Shown here one piece after another: positions 25,314 to 36,766 of a stretch of DNA of 64,000 nucleotides. Source of the stretch: Basidiobolus meristosporus CBS 931.73. Lineage: Eukaryota; Basidiobolomycota; Basidiobolomycetes; Basidiobolales; Basidiobolaceae. Numbering within the stretch: the first letter of the stretch is position 1; every line of letters begins with the position of its first letter. Both the position numbers and the translations under genes were made by a program. The notes below the pieces were generated by a model, which saw nothing but the letters and a program-made list of their open reading frames with translations, was not told the origin of the DNA and did not search any database. The DNA is taken from positions 1 through 64,000 of the forward strand of contig MCFE01000065.1 in assembly GCA_002104905.1 (NCBI GenBank). Direction: 5' to 3'.

Positions 25314-26047
25314 AGACTTGTTCCGTTGGATAGTGCCACATTGAGCCATAAGTGCCAAATGATGCCATAGTGTGCCAGTGAGGCCAAGTGAGCCTACAAT
25401 TGGCCACAGAGTGTGAAATATAGATCTGCATCTTCATGCAAAGCATCCTCTGTGTTTTACCTATGATGCAGGAGAAAATTCATTTTTTGACATTTTTTTG
25501 TGGATCAATATTGTGCAGGATGTGCAAGAGCACTAAAGGATTGAAGATATACATCTGGTACTCAATACACATGGCACTATGAATCTAGCTCCTGTGGCTT
25601 GTAACATGTCACCAAAATGCATGGCACAATCTTGGTCCACTGGTACTATCTGGCACTATAAGTGCTTTCTGTTGATCTTACTTTAGGGCTAATAATCAAA
25701 TATAGTGCCAGATAGTACCAGTGGACCAAGATAGTGCCATGCATTTTTGTGACATGTTACAAGCCACAGGAGCTAGATTCAGAGTGCCATGGGCATTGAG
25801 TACCAGATGCATGTCTTCAGTTCTTTAGTGCTCTTGCACATCCTGTTCAACATTGAACTAAAAAAAAAGGTCCAAAAATGTATTTTCTCCATCTCAATGA
25901 GTGAGACACAGGGGCTGCTTTGCATGAAGATGCAGATCTATGTTTCACACTCTGTGGCCAAGTGTAGGCCCACTTGGCCTCCCTGGCACACTATGGCATC
26001 ATTTGGCACTCATGGCTCTATGTTGCACTATCCAATGAAACAAGTCT
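25314..26047. mobile_element. Palindromic foldback MITE, copy 2, with AAT target duplication
   Basis: A 734-bp near-palindrome with AGACTTGTTCCGTTGGATAG at the left and its inverted form, ending AACAAGTCT, at the right. AAT flanks it on both sides (25311-25313 and 26048-26050). The duplication is confirmed against the uninterrupted gypsy sequence near 19765. The loop at about 25660-25710 reads in the same direction as in copy 1. Confidence 0.92.
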
Positions 26048-26543
26048 AATCAGTCTCCATGGTGCAAGTAACTCCTTCAATATAGCACCTCCATGTCTTC
26101 AAGCAGTATATTATAGCAAGTATCTCCTTCTCATGCACTGGATAGTTTTGTTCTGCTGAGTTCAGTTTCTGGGATTCAAAGCCAGCTGGGTAGTCCTCTC
26201 CCTTGTGTTCTTAGCCAACACTGCATCAATAGCATAATCTGAAGCTTCTGTGCACAGAGTAAACTCTTTCCTGAAGTCAGGTATTCTTAAGCTTGGCAGC
26301 TTAGCAAGTTCATTCTTGTGCATCTGGAAGGCAGTCTCACAAGCTATGTCCCACTTCAAGGCGCTAACTTTCTTGAGAATATCAGTTAAAGGGGTTGAAA
26401 TACTTGCAAAGGACTTGACAAATCTTGAAAATTATGAAACCACTTCAAGGAATGATCTGAGCTCTGATATGCTATGGGGCTGCTTCAGATTCTTGATAAA
26501 TTCAACCTTCTTAGGGTCTAAAGTCACTCCTGTGCTAGTCACT

Positions 26544-27276
26544 AGACTTGTTCTGTTGGATAGTGCCACATTGAGCCATGAGTGCCAAATGATGCCATAG
26601 TGTGCCAGAGAGGCCAATTGAGCCTCTACTTGGCCACAGAATGTGAAACATAGCTCCGCATCTTCATGCAAAGCAGCCCCTGTGTTTCACCCATTGTGTT
26701 GGAGAAAATCCATTTTTTGACCTTTTTTTTTGGATCAATGTTGTGCAGGATGTGTTAGAGCACAAGCAGATTGAAGATATGCATCTGGTACTCAATACCC
26801 ATGGCACTCTGAATCTAACTCCTGTAGCTTGTATCATGTCACAAAAATGAATGGCACTATCTTGGTCCACTGGTACTATCTGGCACTATATTTAAATATT
26901 AGCCCTAAAGTAAGATCTATACAAAGCACTTATAGTGCCAGATAGTGCCAGTGGACCAAGATAGTGCCATTCATTTTTGTGACATGATACATGCTACGGG
27001 AGCTAGATTCAGAGTGCCATGGGTATTGAGTACCAGATGCATATCTTCAGTTCTCCTGTGCTCTTACACATCCTGCGCTACATTGATCCAAAAAAAAAGG
27101 TCAAAAAATGGATTTTCTCCAACACAATGGGTAAAACACAGGGGCTGCTTTACATGAAGATTCAGAGCTATGTTTACACTCTGTGGCCAAGTATAGGCTC
27201 ACTTGACCTCTCTGGCACACTATGGCATCATTTGGCACTCATGGCTCAATGTGGCACTATCCAACAGAACAAGTCT
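26544..27276. mobile_element. Palindromic foldback MITE, copy 3, with ACT target duplication
   Basis: A 733-bp near-palindrome with ACT flanks (26541-26543 and 27277-27279). The empty site is known from the intact gypsy copy ('gtcactatgtgtccc' at 20263 onward), which fixes the element ends exactly at AGACTTG and CAAGTCT. The central loop (about 26885-26937) is in the opposite direction to copies 1 and 2, so this copy is inserted in the other orientation. Confidence 0.94.
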
Positions 27277-29519
27277 ACTATGTGTCCCAGATATTCAACA
27301 TGCTCCTTGAAGAGCTCACACTTAGCTAGCTAGCCATATAGTTTGTTCTCTCTTAGCTTCTTCAAGACCTTTTCAATGTGGACCATGTGATCCTCTTCTG
27401 TCTTGCTGTATATTAATATGTCATCTAGGTAGATTATCACAAACTTGTCTAAGTACTCCTGGAAGACAGTCTACATCAGAGTCATGAATTTTTTAGGGGC
27501 ACGGGTGAGGCCAAAACTCATGACTAAGTACTTGTAATGTCCATATTTGGTATTGAATACTCTCTTAGGGATGTCTTCTGGTTTCACCCTAATCTGGTTG
27601 TATTCTTACATGAGGTCAATCTTGCTGAAAATAGTGGCTCAATTGAGTTGGTCCAAAAGCTCATCAATCCAATGTATGGGGTACTTATTCTTCACAATAA
27701 CTGACTTGAGGGCTCTGTAGTCAATGCACATCCTAAGAATTGCATCCTTATTCTGCACAAAAAGTACTGGTGCTCCCCAAGGTGACTTGCTGGGCCTGAT
27801 ATTTCCACACCCCAGTAACAGATCTATTTGTCTCTTCATCTCTTCCAACTCCAATGGACTCATTCTGTAAGGTGTCTTACTCACTGGAGGGCTATCTCCT
27901 GCTTTAATGGCATGATCCACATCTCTGACTGGTGGTAGGCTTACAGGTTCATCAGGAAATATATCTGAATACTCCTTCAAAAGAGCCTGGACCTTCTGGG
28001 GTACTGGAGCAGAGGAATCCTCCTGTGATACTGTCATGAGGAACACCTGGGTGCCTTTTTGTAGTGCTCTACAGAGCTGTCTTGCTATGTTCACTTGTTT
28101 CACATGCACTGGAACTGACTAAACTGAAATCCTGTCTGGTAAGTAATAGCTCATAGGTCTTGTTGTCTTTGTGGATCTGAGTAGCATGGGTTCTCCATTT
28201 GATTGATGGATTACAACAAAATAGCCAGGTGTTCCCAGGTACAAGGTCAACCTTGCAGTTCCCAAATATATAGGCCTGTAGATCTTCTTCATAGTCATTG
28301 TTCTTCATCCTTACTGGCTGAGTAATACGGTTCATTATGTGGGAGTTCCCATCAGCTGTTGAGACTGAAGTTGATTTGGTGGGTTCTGAATTGATCCCAG
28401 CTTTCAAAGCAAATTGCTCTGATTTGTACTCATGTGATGCTTCTGAGTCAATCATGATCTTGGCAGGTACTCCATAGATTACTCCATTCAAGCTTAATAG
28501 CTTTCCTGAGCTTGAGGTCATCTAGGATAGGTATTCTACTGTCATATGGAAGGTGAGTTCTGATTCTTCTTCAAGTTCATCCTCCATTTTACTTTGCTTC
28601 AGGGCTTCAATATGGTTAAAGGTTTGTGATGGCTGGTGTCCATTTCTTCTTTAAGGGCAGTACTTTGCAACATGTTGCTGCTGGTGGCAATTAAAGGCAA
28701 GTCCTTTCTTCTTACATTCTTCTGAGGTAGGATTCTTCTGCAGAGTGTTTATTTCCATTGGCACTGCTTCTGATTGTCTTTTTTCATAGTAATTGTAGAC
28801 TCTCTGATTAGTCATTGTGGGCTTCCCAGCTCCAAAAATAGCTGAGTCATAGTCAATGGCAATCTTGATGACTTCTGCAGTGGCCTGAGGTCTTTGATAG
28901 TTCAGTTCCTTATAAGTTCTTTTGTTCAACCCATCAACAAAGTATTCAACTTGATCCAGAGGGTCCATTCTTTCTATTTCTCTAAGTAGACATCTATCTT
29001 CATACATGTACTCTTGGATCATTCCTTTCTGTTTGAGTGTCTTCAACTTTCTTCCTAGTAGTGTCTGATGGTATGTGGGTTCAAAGGCATCCTGGATTTC
29101 CAACACAAACTCATCCTAGGTAGAGATTGTAGAGCATCCCATCATGTTAGCTGACCTGATCTTGTTGTGGTACCACTGTAAAGCTGCGTCTGCCATGCAA
29201 GAGGTTGCATAATGCAATTTGCTTTCTGGAGCTATTTCCTTAGCCTTGAAAGCTTCTTCACTCTGGAAGTGCCAAGTTCCCAGGTTTTCATAGACTCTGC
29301 CATGGCACCAGTTGACCTTCACACTCAGGGTGCTCTTGACAGGGTTTTGCTAGTTTTGGGCCATGGTAGTCATTCCTTGTTGCTGCTAACTAAGGATCTG
29401 GAGTAACTGTTGCTGCTGGGCCAGGATTTGCTGCATAGCATTCTTCCATTCTTGATTCGTGGACATCTTGGGAAGCTTCTTTCTTCAGAAGGGAGGTTTC
29501 TGGTTATTGCTGCTACCAA

Positions 29520-29890
29520 TGTTACAAGTCTTGGGATAAGAGTTGTAGATGAAATAGGGAGTTTAGCTAGTATTGTATTTATTAAAACTTGAGCTGATTT
29601 TTATTGAGATTCCAGATGCTCCTTATATACATTTTGCCAGATCAATTGCTGACTAATTGTGGTTCCTATTGTAGGCTGTGGCTGATGACTCATTTGATTG
29701 CATCATCATCACCCAATAAGATCCTACTTAATATATCAATTTCTGTTTGATAAGGATCTGCGGGTTCATTTGCTGACTAATGCTGCTAACTTGATAGATA
29801 ATACTGATATACTGATAAGCTAAACATATAGCTAATTGATTTGACTAAAAAGCTGATCTAACTTAAACATTCAAGCAGTAGATCATAACA
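29520..29890 (-). repeat. 5' LTR of gypsy relic copy 2
   Basis: A 371-bp LTR starting TGTTACAAG and ending ATCATAACA. It is clearly related to, but diverged from, the intact LTR. It adjoins the primer site with minus-strand reading TGGTAGCAGCAATAACC (29502-29518). Confidence 0.88.
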
Positions 29891-30051
29891 CCTGTAAGAC
29901 CATTTGCAAGATGGGGAAATGACTTTGTTGGAAACTGCCAATAACCACAAAATGCAACCGTGGGATCCATGTAGCAGTTGACCATGCCACTAGGTAACCA
30001 GTTACTAAAGCTGTATCTGTAGCCAGTGAATAAGAAGTTGCAGGTTTGATC
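29891..30051 (+). pseudogene. Isolated plus-strand gypsy integrase scrap
   Basis: About 155 bp matches the reverse complement of the integrase region at 19085-19235, encoding the stretch around the first catalytic aspartate (RPF.RWG.DF.G and then DHAT). It lies in the opposite orientation to the two gypsy relics on either side and directly abuts both LTRs, so it is a remnant of a separate insertion or of the target into which they inserted. Confidence 0.75.
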
Positions 30052-30418
30052 TGTTACAAGTCTTGATTAAGAGTTGTGGAGAAATAGCAATTCTAGCTGG
30101 AATTGCTTTTACTAAAGCTAGTACTGATTTTTATTGAGGCTCCTGCAACTTCTTATATACATTTGGCCAGATCCATTGCTGACTAATTTAGTTCCTAATG
30201 TAGGTTGTGGTTGACAACAAATTTAATTGCATTGTCATCACCCAATTAGATCCTGCTTAATATATCTATTTCTGTCTGATAAAGATCTTCTAATTCATCT
30301 GCTGACTAATACCACCTATTTGCTAGATAACATTGATATACTGATAGGCTAAACATAAAACTAACTAATTTGACTTTAAATTGATCCAAAGTAAACATTC
30401 AGGTGGCAGGTCATAGCA
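30052..30418 (-). repeat. 3' LTR of gypsy relic copy 3
   Basis: A 367-bp LTR from TGTTACAAG to CATAGCA, with worn ends, followed directly by the polypurine tract block 'ttctcccctgcc' (30419-30430). Confidence 0.85.
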
Positions 30419-33105
30419 TTCTCCCCTGCCAAAGCTGAGAGGGTTCTGCTGAATCTCTTTTCTTATGATACCAATAACTTGATGGTTCCATATTGTCAGC
30501 AAGTCTTGCAAGCTTGAGTCTGTCTCAATGATCTAAATTTTAGTGGACTTTCCCTTGTGTCTCCACTAGCTGGTAAGTTGCAAATGGACATTGTCTGATT
30601 ATCTTGAGAGTTCCTGACCATTGTGGCTCAGGCTTCTTCCATATATATGTAGCTCCATTTGCATACTTGATCAGCGTTTTTCCAAATAATCCAGTAAGCT
30701 GCTCAATGACTCCATTAACTCTAGAGTCATATGCAAAGGTTTTCAAGTGTTTGATATACTGGATTACTAGTTAAGCTTCTAATATCTTTGTCATAAAGTT
30801 TGCTCCTCTATTAGATAAAATCTCTACAGGGCATCCAAGCTTCATAAGGATCTCTTGGTATATGAAACTTGCAACTTCTTGTTCACTAGCTACAGGTACA
30901 GCTTTAGCCACTGGCCATTTAGTGGCATGGCTGATAACTATTAGGATCCAATGGTTACATTTCTTGGTAGTTGGCAGTCTTCCAATAGAGTCAGCTCCCC
31001 ATCTCTCAAATGATCTTACAGGCTCCAAGAGAAAGTGCTCAGCCATTCTCTGTGGTTGGCCTTGGTTGATTTGGCAATTTGGGCATATTCTCACTAGCTT
31101 CTCAATATCTTGTTTTATTCTGGGCCACCATGCTCTGGCTTTCACAGGGCTATTGATTTCTTCAATTCCATGATGTCCACATCCATTGTGTAGCTTACAT
31201 ATTAAATCCAGGTAAGCAGCATAAGAGCAATAGGCAATAGTGCTTCCATCAGTAATTTGGTAGTGTTTCATCTTGTACTATAAATTTGCCATCTTCATCC
31301 TGGATTATCTTTCAGATCTCTTCATCCACCTTGCTAGGAATGGCTTGGTCCTCCATGTATTTTGGTAATAGGCTAGGCCAAACTGATTCATGCACCAAGT
31401 GGAGTTGTGCAACTTGTTATAATCTTGATAAGGCTTTTGCAACTGTGTTAGTTTTCCCTGGGCAGTAGATAATCTCCAAGTCAAATTGCTGAATATTTTG
31501 CTCCGTCTTGACATTCTTCTGAAGAATACTTTCTGAGTAAATGTATACTTGAGTGAAGTGTGATCAGTCTTTGCATTACACTCAGCTCCTTCAATGTGGC
31601 AACTCCATGTCTTCCAACAGTGTATTATGGCAAGCATCTCCTTCTCATGCACTGGATAGTTTTGTTCTGCTCAGTTCAATTTCTTATACTCAAAAGCACC
31701 TGAGCAGTCCTTTCCCTTGTGTTCTTGGATCAGTACTCCACCAATTGCATAATCTAAGGCATCTGTGCACAGAGTCAATGCTTTTCTGAAGTCTAGGATT
31801 CTTAAGCTTGGCAGCTTAGCAAGTTCATTCTTGAGCATCTGGAAGGCAGTCTCACAGGCTATGTCCCACTCCAAGGTGCTATCTTTCTTGAGAACATCAT
31901 TTAAAAGGGTTGAAACACTTGCAAAGGACTTGACAAATCTCCAAAGTTACAAAAGCATTCAAAGGAATGAGCTGAGTTATGATATGCTATGGGGCTGCTT
32001 CAGATTCTTGATGACTTCAACCTTCTTGGGGTCAGAGGTCACTCCTGTGCAAGTCACTATGTAACCCAGGTATTCAGTATGCTCCTTCATGAATTCACAC
32101 TTGGCTAGCATGCTATACAGCTTGTTCTTTCTTACCTTCTTCAAGACCCTTCATTGTGCACCAAGTGTTTTCCTTCTGTTTTGCTGTATATCAGTATGTT
32201 ATCTAGGTAGTTTGCCACAAACCTGTCTAAGTACACATGGAAGACTGTTTGCATCAAGGTTGTGAATGTTACAGGGGTATTGGTAAGGCCAAAACTAATG
32301 ACTAGGTACTTGTAATGACCATATGTGGCCCTGAATTATGTCTTAGGGATGAGTTCTGACTTCACCCTAATCTGGTTGTATCCTCACATGAGGTCAATTG
32401 TGCTGAATATGGTGACTCCATTGAGTTAGGCCAAAAGCTCATCAATCCAAGGTATGGGGGACTTATTCTTTACAGTAACTGTGTTGAAGGCTCTGTAGTC
32501 AGGGTACATTCTGAGTGTTCCATTCTTCCAATTCACTAAAAGTATTGGTACTCCCCAAGGTGACTTGCTGGGTCTGATGTATCCTGGCTCTAAAATCTAA
32601 TTTATTTGTGTCTTCTTCTCTTCCAACTCCAACAGACTCATTCTGTAAGGTGTCTTCCTCATTGGGGGAATGTCTCTGACTGGTGGTTGGCCTTTAAGTT
32701 CATCTGGATACATATTTGAATAATCCTTCAAATAGTCTGGGCCTTCTGGGGTGCTGGGGTAGTGGAATTGTCCTGTAATAATACCATTAAGAACATCTGG
32801 GTACCATTTCTAAGTGCTCTACAAAACTGTGTCTTGCTAAGATGACTTGTTTCACACACACTGGAACTGACTAAATTGAAGTCCAGTCTGGCATGTAATA
32901 GCTCATAGTTCTTGTTATCCTTCTGGATCTGAGTTGCATGGGTTCTCCAGTTAATTAATGGATTACAACAAAATAGCTAAGCTTTCCCAAGTACAAGATC
33001 AAACTTGCAGTTCCCAAATATATAGCACTGTAGGTCTTCTTCATGGTTATTGATCTTTGTTCTTACTGGTGGAGTAATACAGTTGATTATTTGAGAGCTT
33101 TTCTG
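30419..33105 (-). pseudogene. Pol relic of gypsy copy 3, truncated in the protease
   Basis: The minus strand keeps the integrase (about 31270-30540, with [20 protein letters not shown]), RNase H (about 31870-31300), RT (about 32660-31900, heavily broken) and the C-terminal part of the protease region ([15 protein letters not shown], about 33020). Homology ends near 33105 where repeat A starts, so Gag and the 5' LTR are gone. An internal integrase deletion is visible near 30640-30700. This is the most degraded of the three gypsy bodies. Confidence 0.88.
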
Positions 33106-34925
33106 GCCGCAATGGATGTTATTACTGTCAAATATGTGAGATCCAGAGGACTTACTCCATAACTCACACACATTATTATTACCCAAACACCAACACTAAG
33201 AACATTGTCTTTCCACAGAGAGAACATATAGAAGTCAGCATTCAATTGCAGCAATGTTGGCAAGCTCTAAGCCATTGGCTGGAATATGGAATCAACTAGA
33301 GACTGGAGATACTTAAAATAGATGGTATCTGTTGGAGCAAAAGCTTTTCACTGGGAGCAATGTATATGCCTTTCAGCAATATTCCTATACTGATGACCAA
33401 GTTATCCCTGGGGCATTTCAAGCTAAATGAGCCCTCTGAGATATTGGAGAAATCTGAAAGAATTGGCAAGATGTTGCAGAGTATCTGCTACCCTAGGTAC
33501 TTCTCATTTACTCCAATCAGTATTTACATGCATATGCAACAATACAAATGTAAAGACTGGATGAACTAGATATGTATTTACTCAAGTGGCATTCTGAAGC
33601 CATTCCTACCAAGAAAACATTGGAAGCACTGGGAGTAATATGTGGACATTGTAGGAATATTTATCCAGAAGCAAATCACCAATGCAAACTTGATGCACTT
33701 ACAGCTGTTGTGCAAGGAGTTTGTCACAGAATTTGAGTGGCTATACTACAAATATAGAGCTGAACACACAGCTCTCTGCTGCTACTATATCTATTCTTTA
33801 CTCCATCTTGCTTAGTGTGTGTAGAATATTGAGCCTTGCTTCACCTTGTGGGATTTGCTATGGAGCAGATGAGTGGGGATATAGGACAATAAGTCAAGTT
33901 GCAGGTACTACCATATCCCAATCTCATCAAGAATATTACCTTCAGGTCAATCATGGATGTGATGAGTTGGCACATGGAGGACAGCCAGGAAAAGTTGCAA
34001 AATACTGAGGACAGATGTGCTCATGGAGACACCTATATCTATGGCATTAAGAAGCTAAGCAGCCCCAATGTGTGGGTAATCAGTTAAGTATTGCAAACCT
34101 GGGATGGGTGCAACAAGCAACTAATTTTTATTAGGAAAACTCTACTAAGGTATGCCAAATTTCTTATGGTCAAATGCCAACTTCTACACCATTCATTACA
34201 GAATTCATACAAACAAGAGCCAGAATGCACCTATAATGGGGACTAGAATCCAGCAGGAAGAAGAAATATATTGACTAAAATCAAAGATGTTTTTTGCAGA
34301 TATTCAGGAGGTATTCATGGCAGAAGCGGCTGCAACCAAGCATGAGTTTGCAGGATGTATATGTTGCCAGCAGAACAAGGTATATGGCAACTTTGCAAGT
34401 ATAACACTAAAAAGCTGTAAAGTTGAGGTGATAGATGTATGTTAGTTGTGGCAGGTGTGCGCAATTGTAGAGGTTAGTAGGCAGGAGGCTGTAGTTTTTT
34501 TTGATTCAAACTTTATGTAAATACCCAAGGTAGTAGTGAGTAGGCAATAAAGAGGGGCAATTCTACAGTAGAATATATGAGTTGTACAAAGGGAGGTAGA
34601 AAACAGAAATACCATTTGGTATACTGTGACAGTAGCATTATACATAATTAGTTGTAGGCTGCCATACTGCTGTAATGATGTCATCAAAGTCTTGCTGTGA
34701 GGTTGTTGATATACCATCAAGTTTCTTGCCATATAAGGTAATTGGATATCCAGGCCTGTTATATCCATGTAAAATAGTTGTAGAGCACATCAAGTCCATA
34801 ACAATGCCATGCAACTATTGTCACAGCATTTATCAAACCCTGTCAAGTATTGCAACTTTATTTGGCAGTAACATCAGCAAAACACAGTCATAATCTTGTC
34901 ATAAGATTGTCATGAGGGTCACTAA
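33097..34925 (+). mobile_element. Repeat A, copy 3 (longest copy)
   Basis: This copy shows the full repeat A from the 'agcttttctgg' junction (33097) to the tail 'cataagattgtcatgagggtcac' (34901 onward). It includes the same broken plus-strand fragments as 1754-3360, such as LPYPNLIKNIT at about 33905. The copia 5' LTR follows immediately at 34926. No terminal inverted repeat could be identified with confidence, so the class remains open. A decayed DNA transposon is the best guess. Confidence 0.5.
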
Positions 34926-35273
34926 TGTTGTGAAAGTTTGTAATTCCACCTAAGTATTCACCTAGCTAAGTCACTTAGATCATTACCTTCAGATCCTAGA
35001 GAATACCAACCAAATTCCTTGTTGGAATTTACCTGGAACATATTCACCAAAGTACCAGGTACCATGAACATGAGAATTCTCAAAGCTGTCCAAAGAGCCC
35101 CAAACTTTGCACACCTGTTCTTGGGACCTTCCTTACCTATTCAATGTGTTTTTTATGCTAAGACCATGTAAAAGTATAGTACTACTTTTACATTCAATAA
35201 ATCATTAAGAAAAAGTCACAAAATCTACTTGCTCTCCCAAATCACTTCCAATATCTCTAAGAGTCTTGCAACA
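34926..35273 (+). repeat. 5' LTR of a plus-strand copia element
   Basis: A 348-bp LTR with perfect TGTTG...CAACA inverted ends. It holds a polyadenylation-type 'attcaataaatcat' near 35197. Related LTRs or fragments lie at 17600-17940, 45463-45799, 48158-48735 and 48959-49302. Confidence 0.88.
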
Positions 35274-35290
35274 GGTTATGAGCCCCCAGT
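35274..35290 (+). other. Copia primer-binding site matching the tRNA-iMet anticodon arm
   Basis: Directly after the LTR the sequence reads GGTTATGAGCCCCCAG. GGTTATGAGCCC is the exact complement of the anticodon stem-loop GGGCTCATAACC of yeast-type initiator tRNA-Met, not of a tRNA 3' end. Drosophila copia and yeast Ty5 are known to prime from this internal region. The same block occurs next to the reverse LTR at 45451-45464. Confidence 0.8.
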
Positions 35291-36218
35291 TGTCACTCTC
35301 TGCAATGTGTACTACTACTATTACTGGATTTTTTCCCTCTGCTAAAAAGTTGGATGGATCTACTACCAAGCGTGGAAGGTGAAGATGAAGATACTGCTAC
35401 AAAAAAAAGGCCTTTGGGATGTTGTCATGGGAGAGGAATGCCCTCCTAAAAATGTGGAAGAGGAAGCCTTAAAGTACTAGAATAAAGAACAAAGTGCCAT
35501 TAACTGCATTTGCCTTAATGTTAAAGACAAACTGCAAATTCACTGCTCAAGAGCAAAATTGGTCAAGAATGCCTGGAAGTATTAGAAGACACCTACCAGT
35601 CATGTTCAGCTGCTAAGAAATTGTATCTGAGGCAATAATTCTTTACTACATAGATGCGCTAGGAGAAAAAATGAAAAATCTAATTAACAGAATTACCCTA
35701 CTGGTGGATGAAACTGAATCTGTGGGTGTACCAACTACTGATGAGGATGTGATAGTTACCATCCTGAATAGCCTGACAGACAAGCTTCAGGGCCTTGTAT
35801 CAGCCCTAGAGTCCAGAACCATAGATTTGACCTTAAATGTATATATGGAAGACTTCTTGATGAAAATTAAGAAAATCAAGCTTCAATAAAAAGGAATAAG
35901 ACAATGCTTTAATAAGCGATGATAACCAACAAAGAAGGTACCCAAGACCCTGTAAAGGCAACAGCAACCTGTTTTGCAACTACCGCAAAAGGAAAGGACA
36001 TACATAAGACCAGTTTCTCAAAAAGAGAGATAATCAGCCAAAAAAGCCTGAATATGGAAATGCTGCAACAACTGGAGATAGACTGTTTGTATCTGCACTG
36101 AATATAATCACAAACAAGGATATTCAGACATGTTATATTGACTCTGGAGCATTTCAACACTTTATACACCAAAAAGAACTTTTTACCCAATATCAAGAAA
36201 TTCCAATTAAGAAGGTTC

Positions 36219-36766
36219 TGGTCATGATCACATGACATCCCTGGTCTCCAATACATCCAGCCAAATCAAGTCAGTGCAAAATTCCCAGATCCTTCTAGAA
36301 AGTTCTACTACATTCTAGCAACTTCTTCAAAGCTCCAAGTCAACATTACACAATGGAACATTCTGTGAAAGCTTCCCATTAGAATTTATGCACTCCCATG
36401 CCATATATGGTAGCTACATGTCACATGAACTAGTCACATGATCAGCTGACCTCTGACATATCTCTATGTGATATTCCAGTCTGTTCTTTGGTATATTCTA
36501 TCTTTGCACACTTACTGTGCCTCACCTCAGAACCCCATCAGTATTAGCCAATACCTCTTGGCAGCCATAGTGCCAAAAAGTGTATATAGTTTTATCCCCC
36601 CTTATGTATTTCTCTGTCTGATAAGTACAGGTCTTGACTAAACAGCCTTGCCATGTAAATCTGCCTTGCCTTGGAAACACACCTTGGCATGTTGATCCAC
36701 ACCTAAGTCCTTTCCTGGTCCTGCCTTGCCCATCCCTGCTCTCCTGCCTTGTGTCTATTTGTAACA
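36219..36766 (+). repeat. Solo LTR nested in the copia protease region
   Basis: A 548-bp insertion starting TGGTCATGATC and ending TTTGTAACA splits a protease sequence that is continuous in the minus-strand copy at 10060-10096 (LIKKV directly followed by MGDNRTL). Flanks GTTC and GTTT suggest a 4-bp duplication with one change. A TATA-like 'gtatatagtttta' lies near 36579. No internal region is present, so it is a solo LTR. The family is not represented elsewhere in the window. Confidence 0.65.

Larger units (their letters stand above)
23856..29465 (-). pseudogene. Gag-Pol relic of gypsy copy 2, split by two MITEs
   Basis: On the minus strand from 29465 down, the order is start codon and Gag (29465-28530, zinc knuckle damaged), protease (about 28460, active-site region reading IDSEAS instead of IDSGAS), RT (about 28000-26540) and RNase H with integrase (26360-23856). 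MITEs at 26544-27276 and 25314-26047 cut the RT and RNase H regions. Removing them restores continuity with the intact copy at exactly one 3-bp duplication each. Many stops and frameshifts are present. The copy has lost CpG sites that the intact element keeps, for example 'ttccgag' at 18533 reads 'ttccaag' at 24074. Confidence 0.92.
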
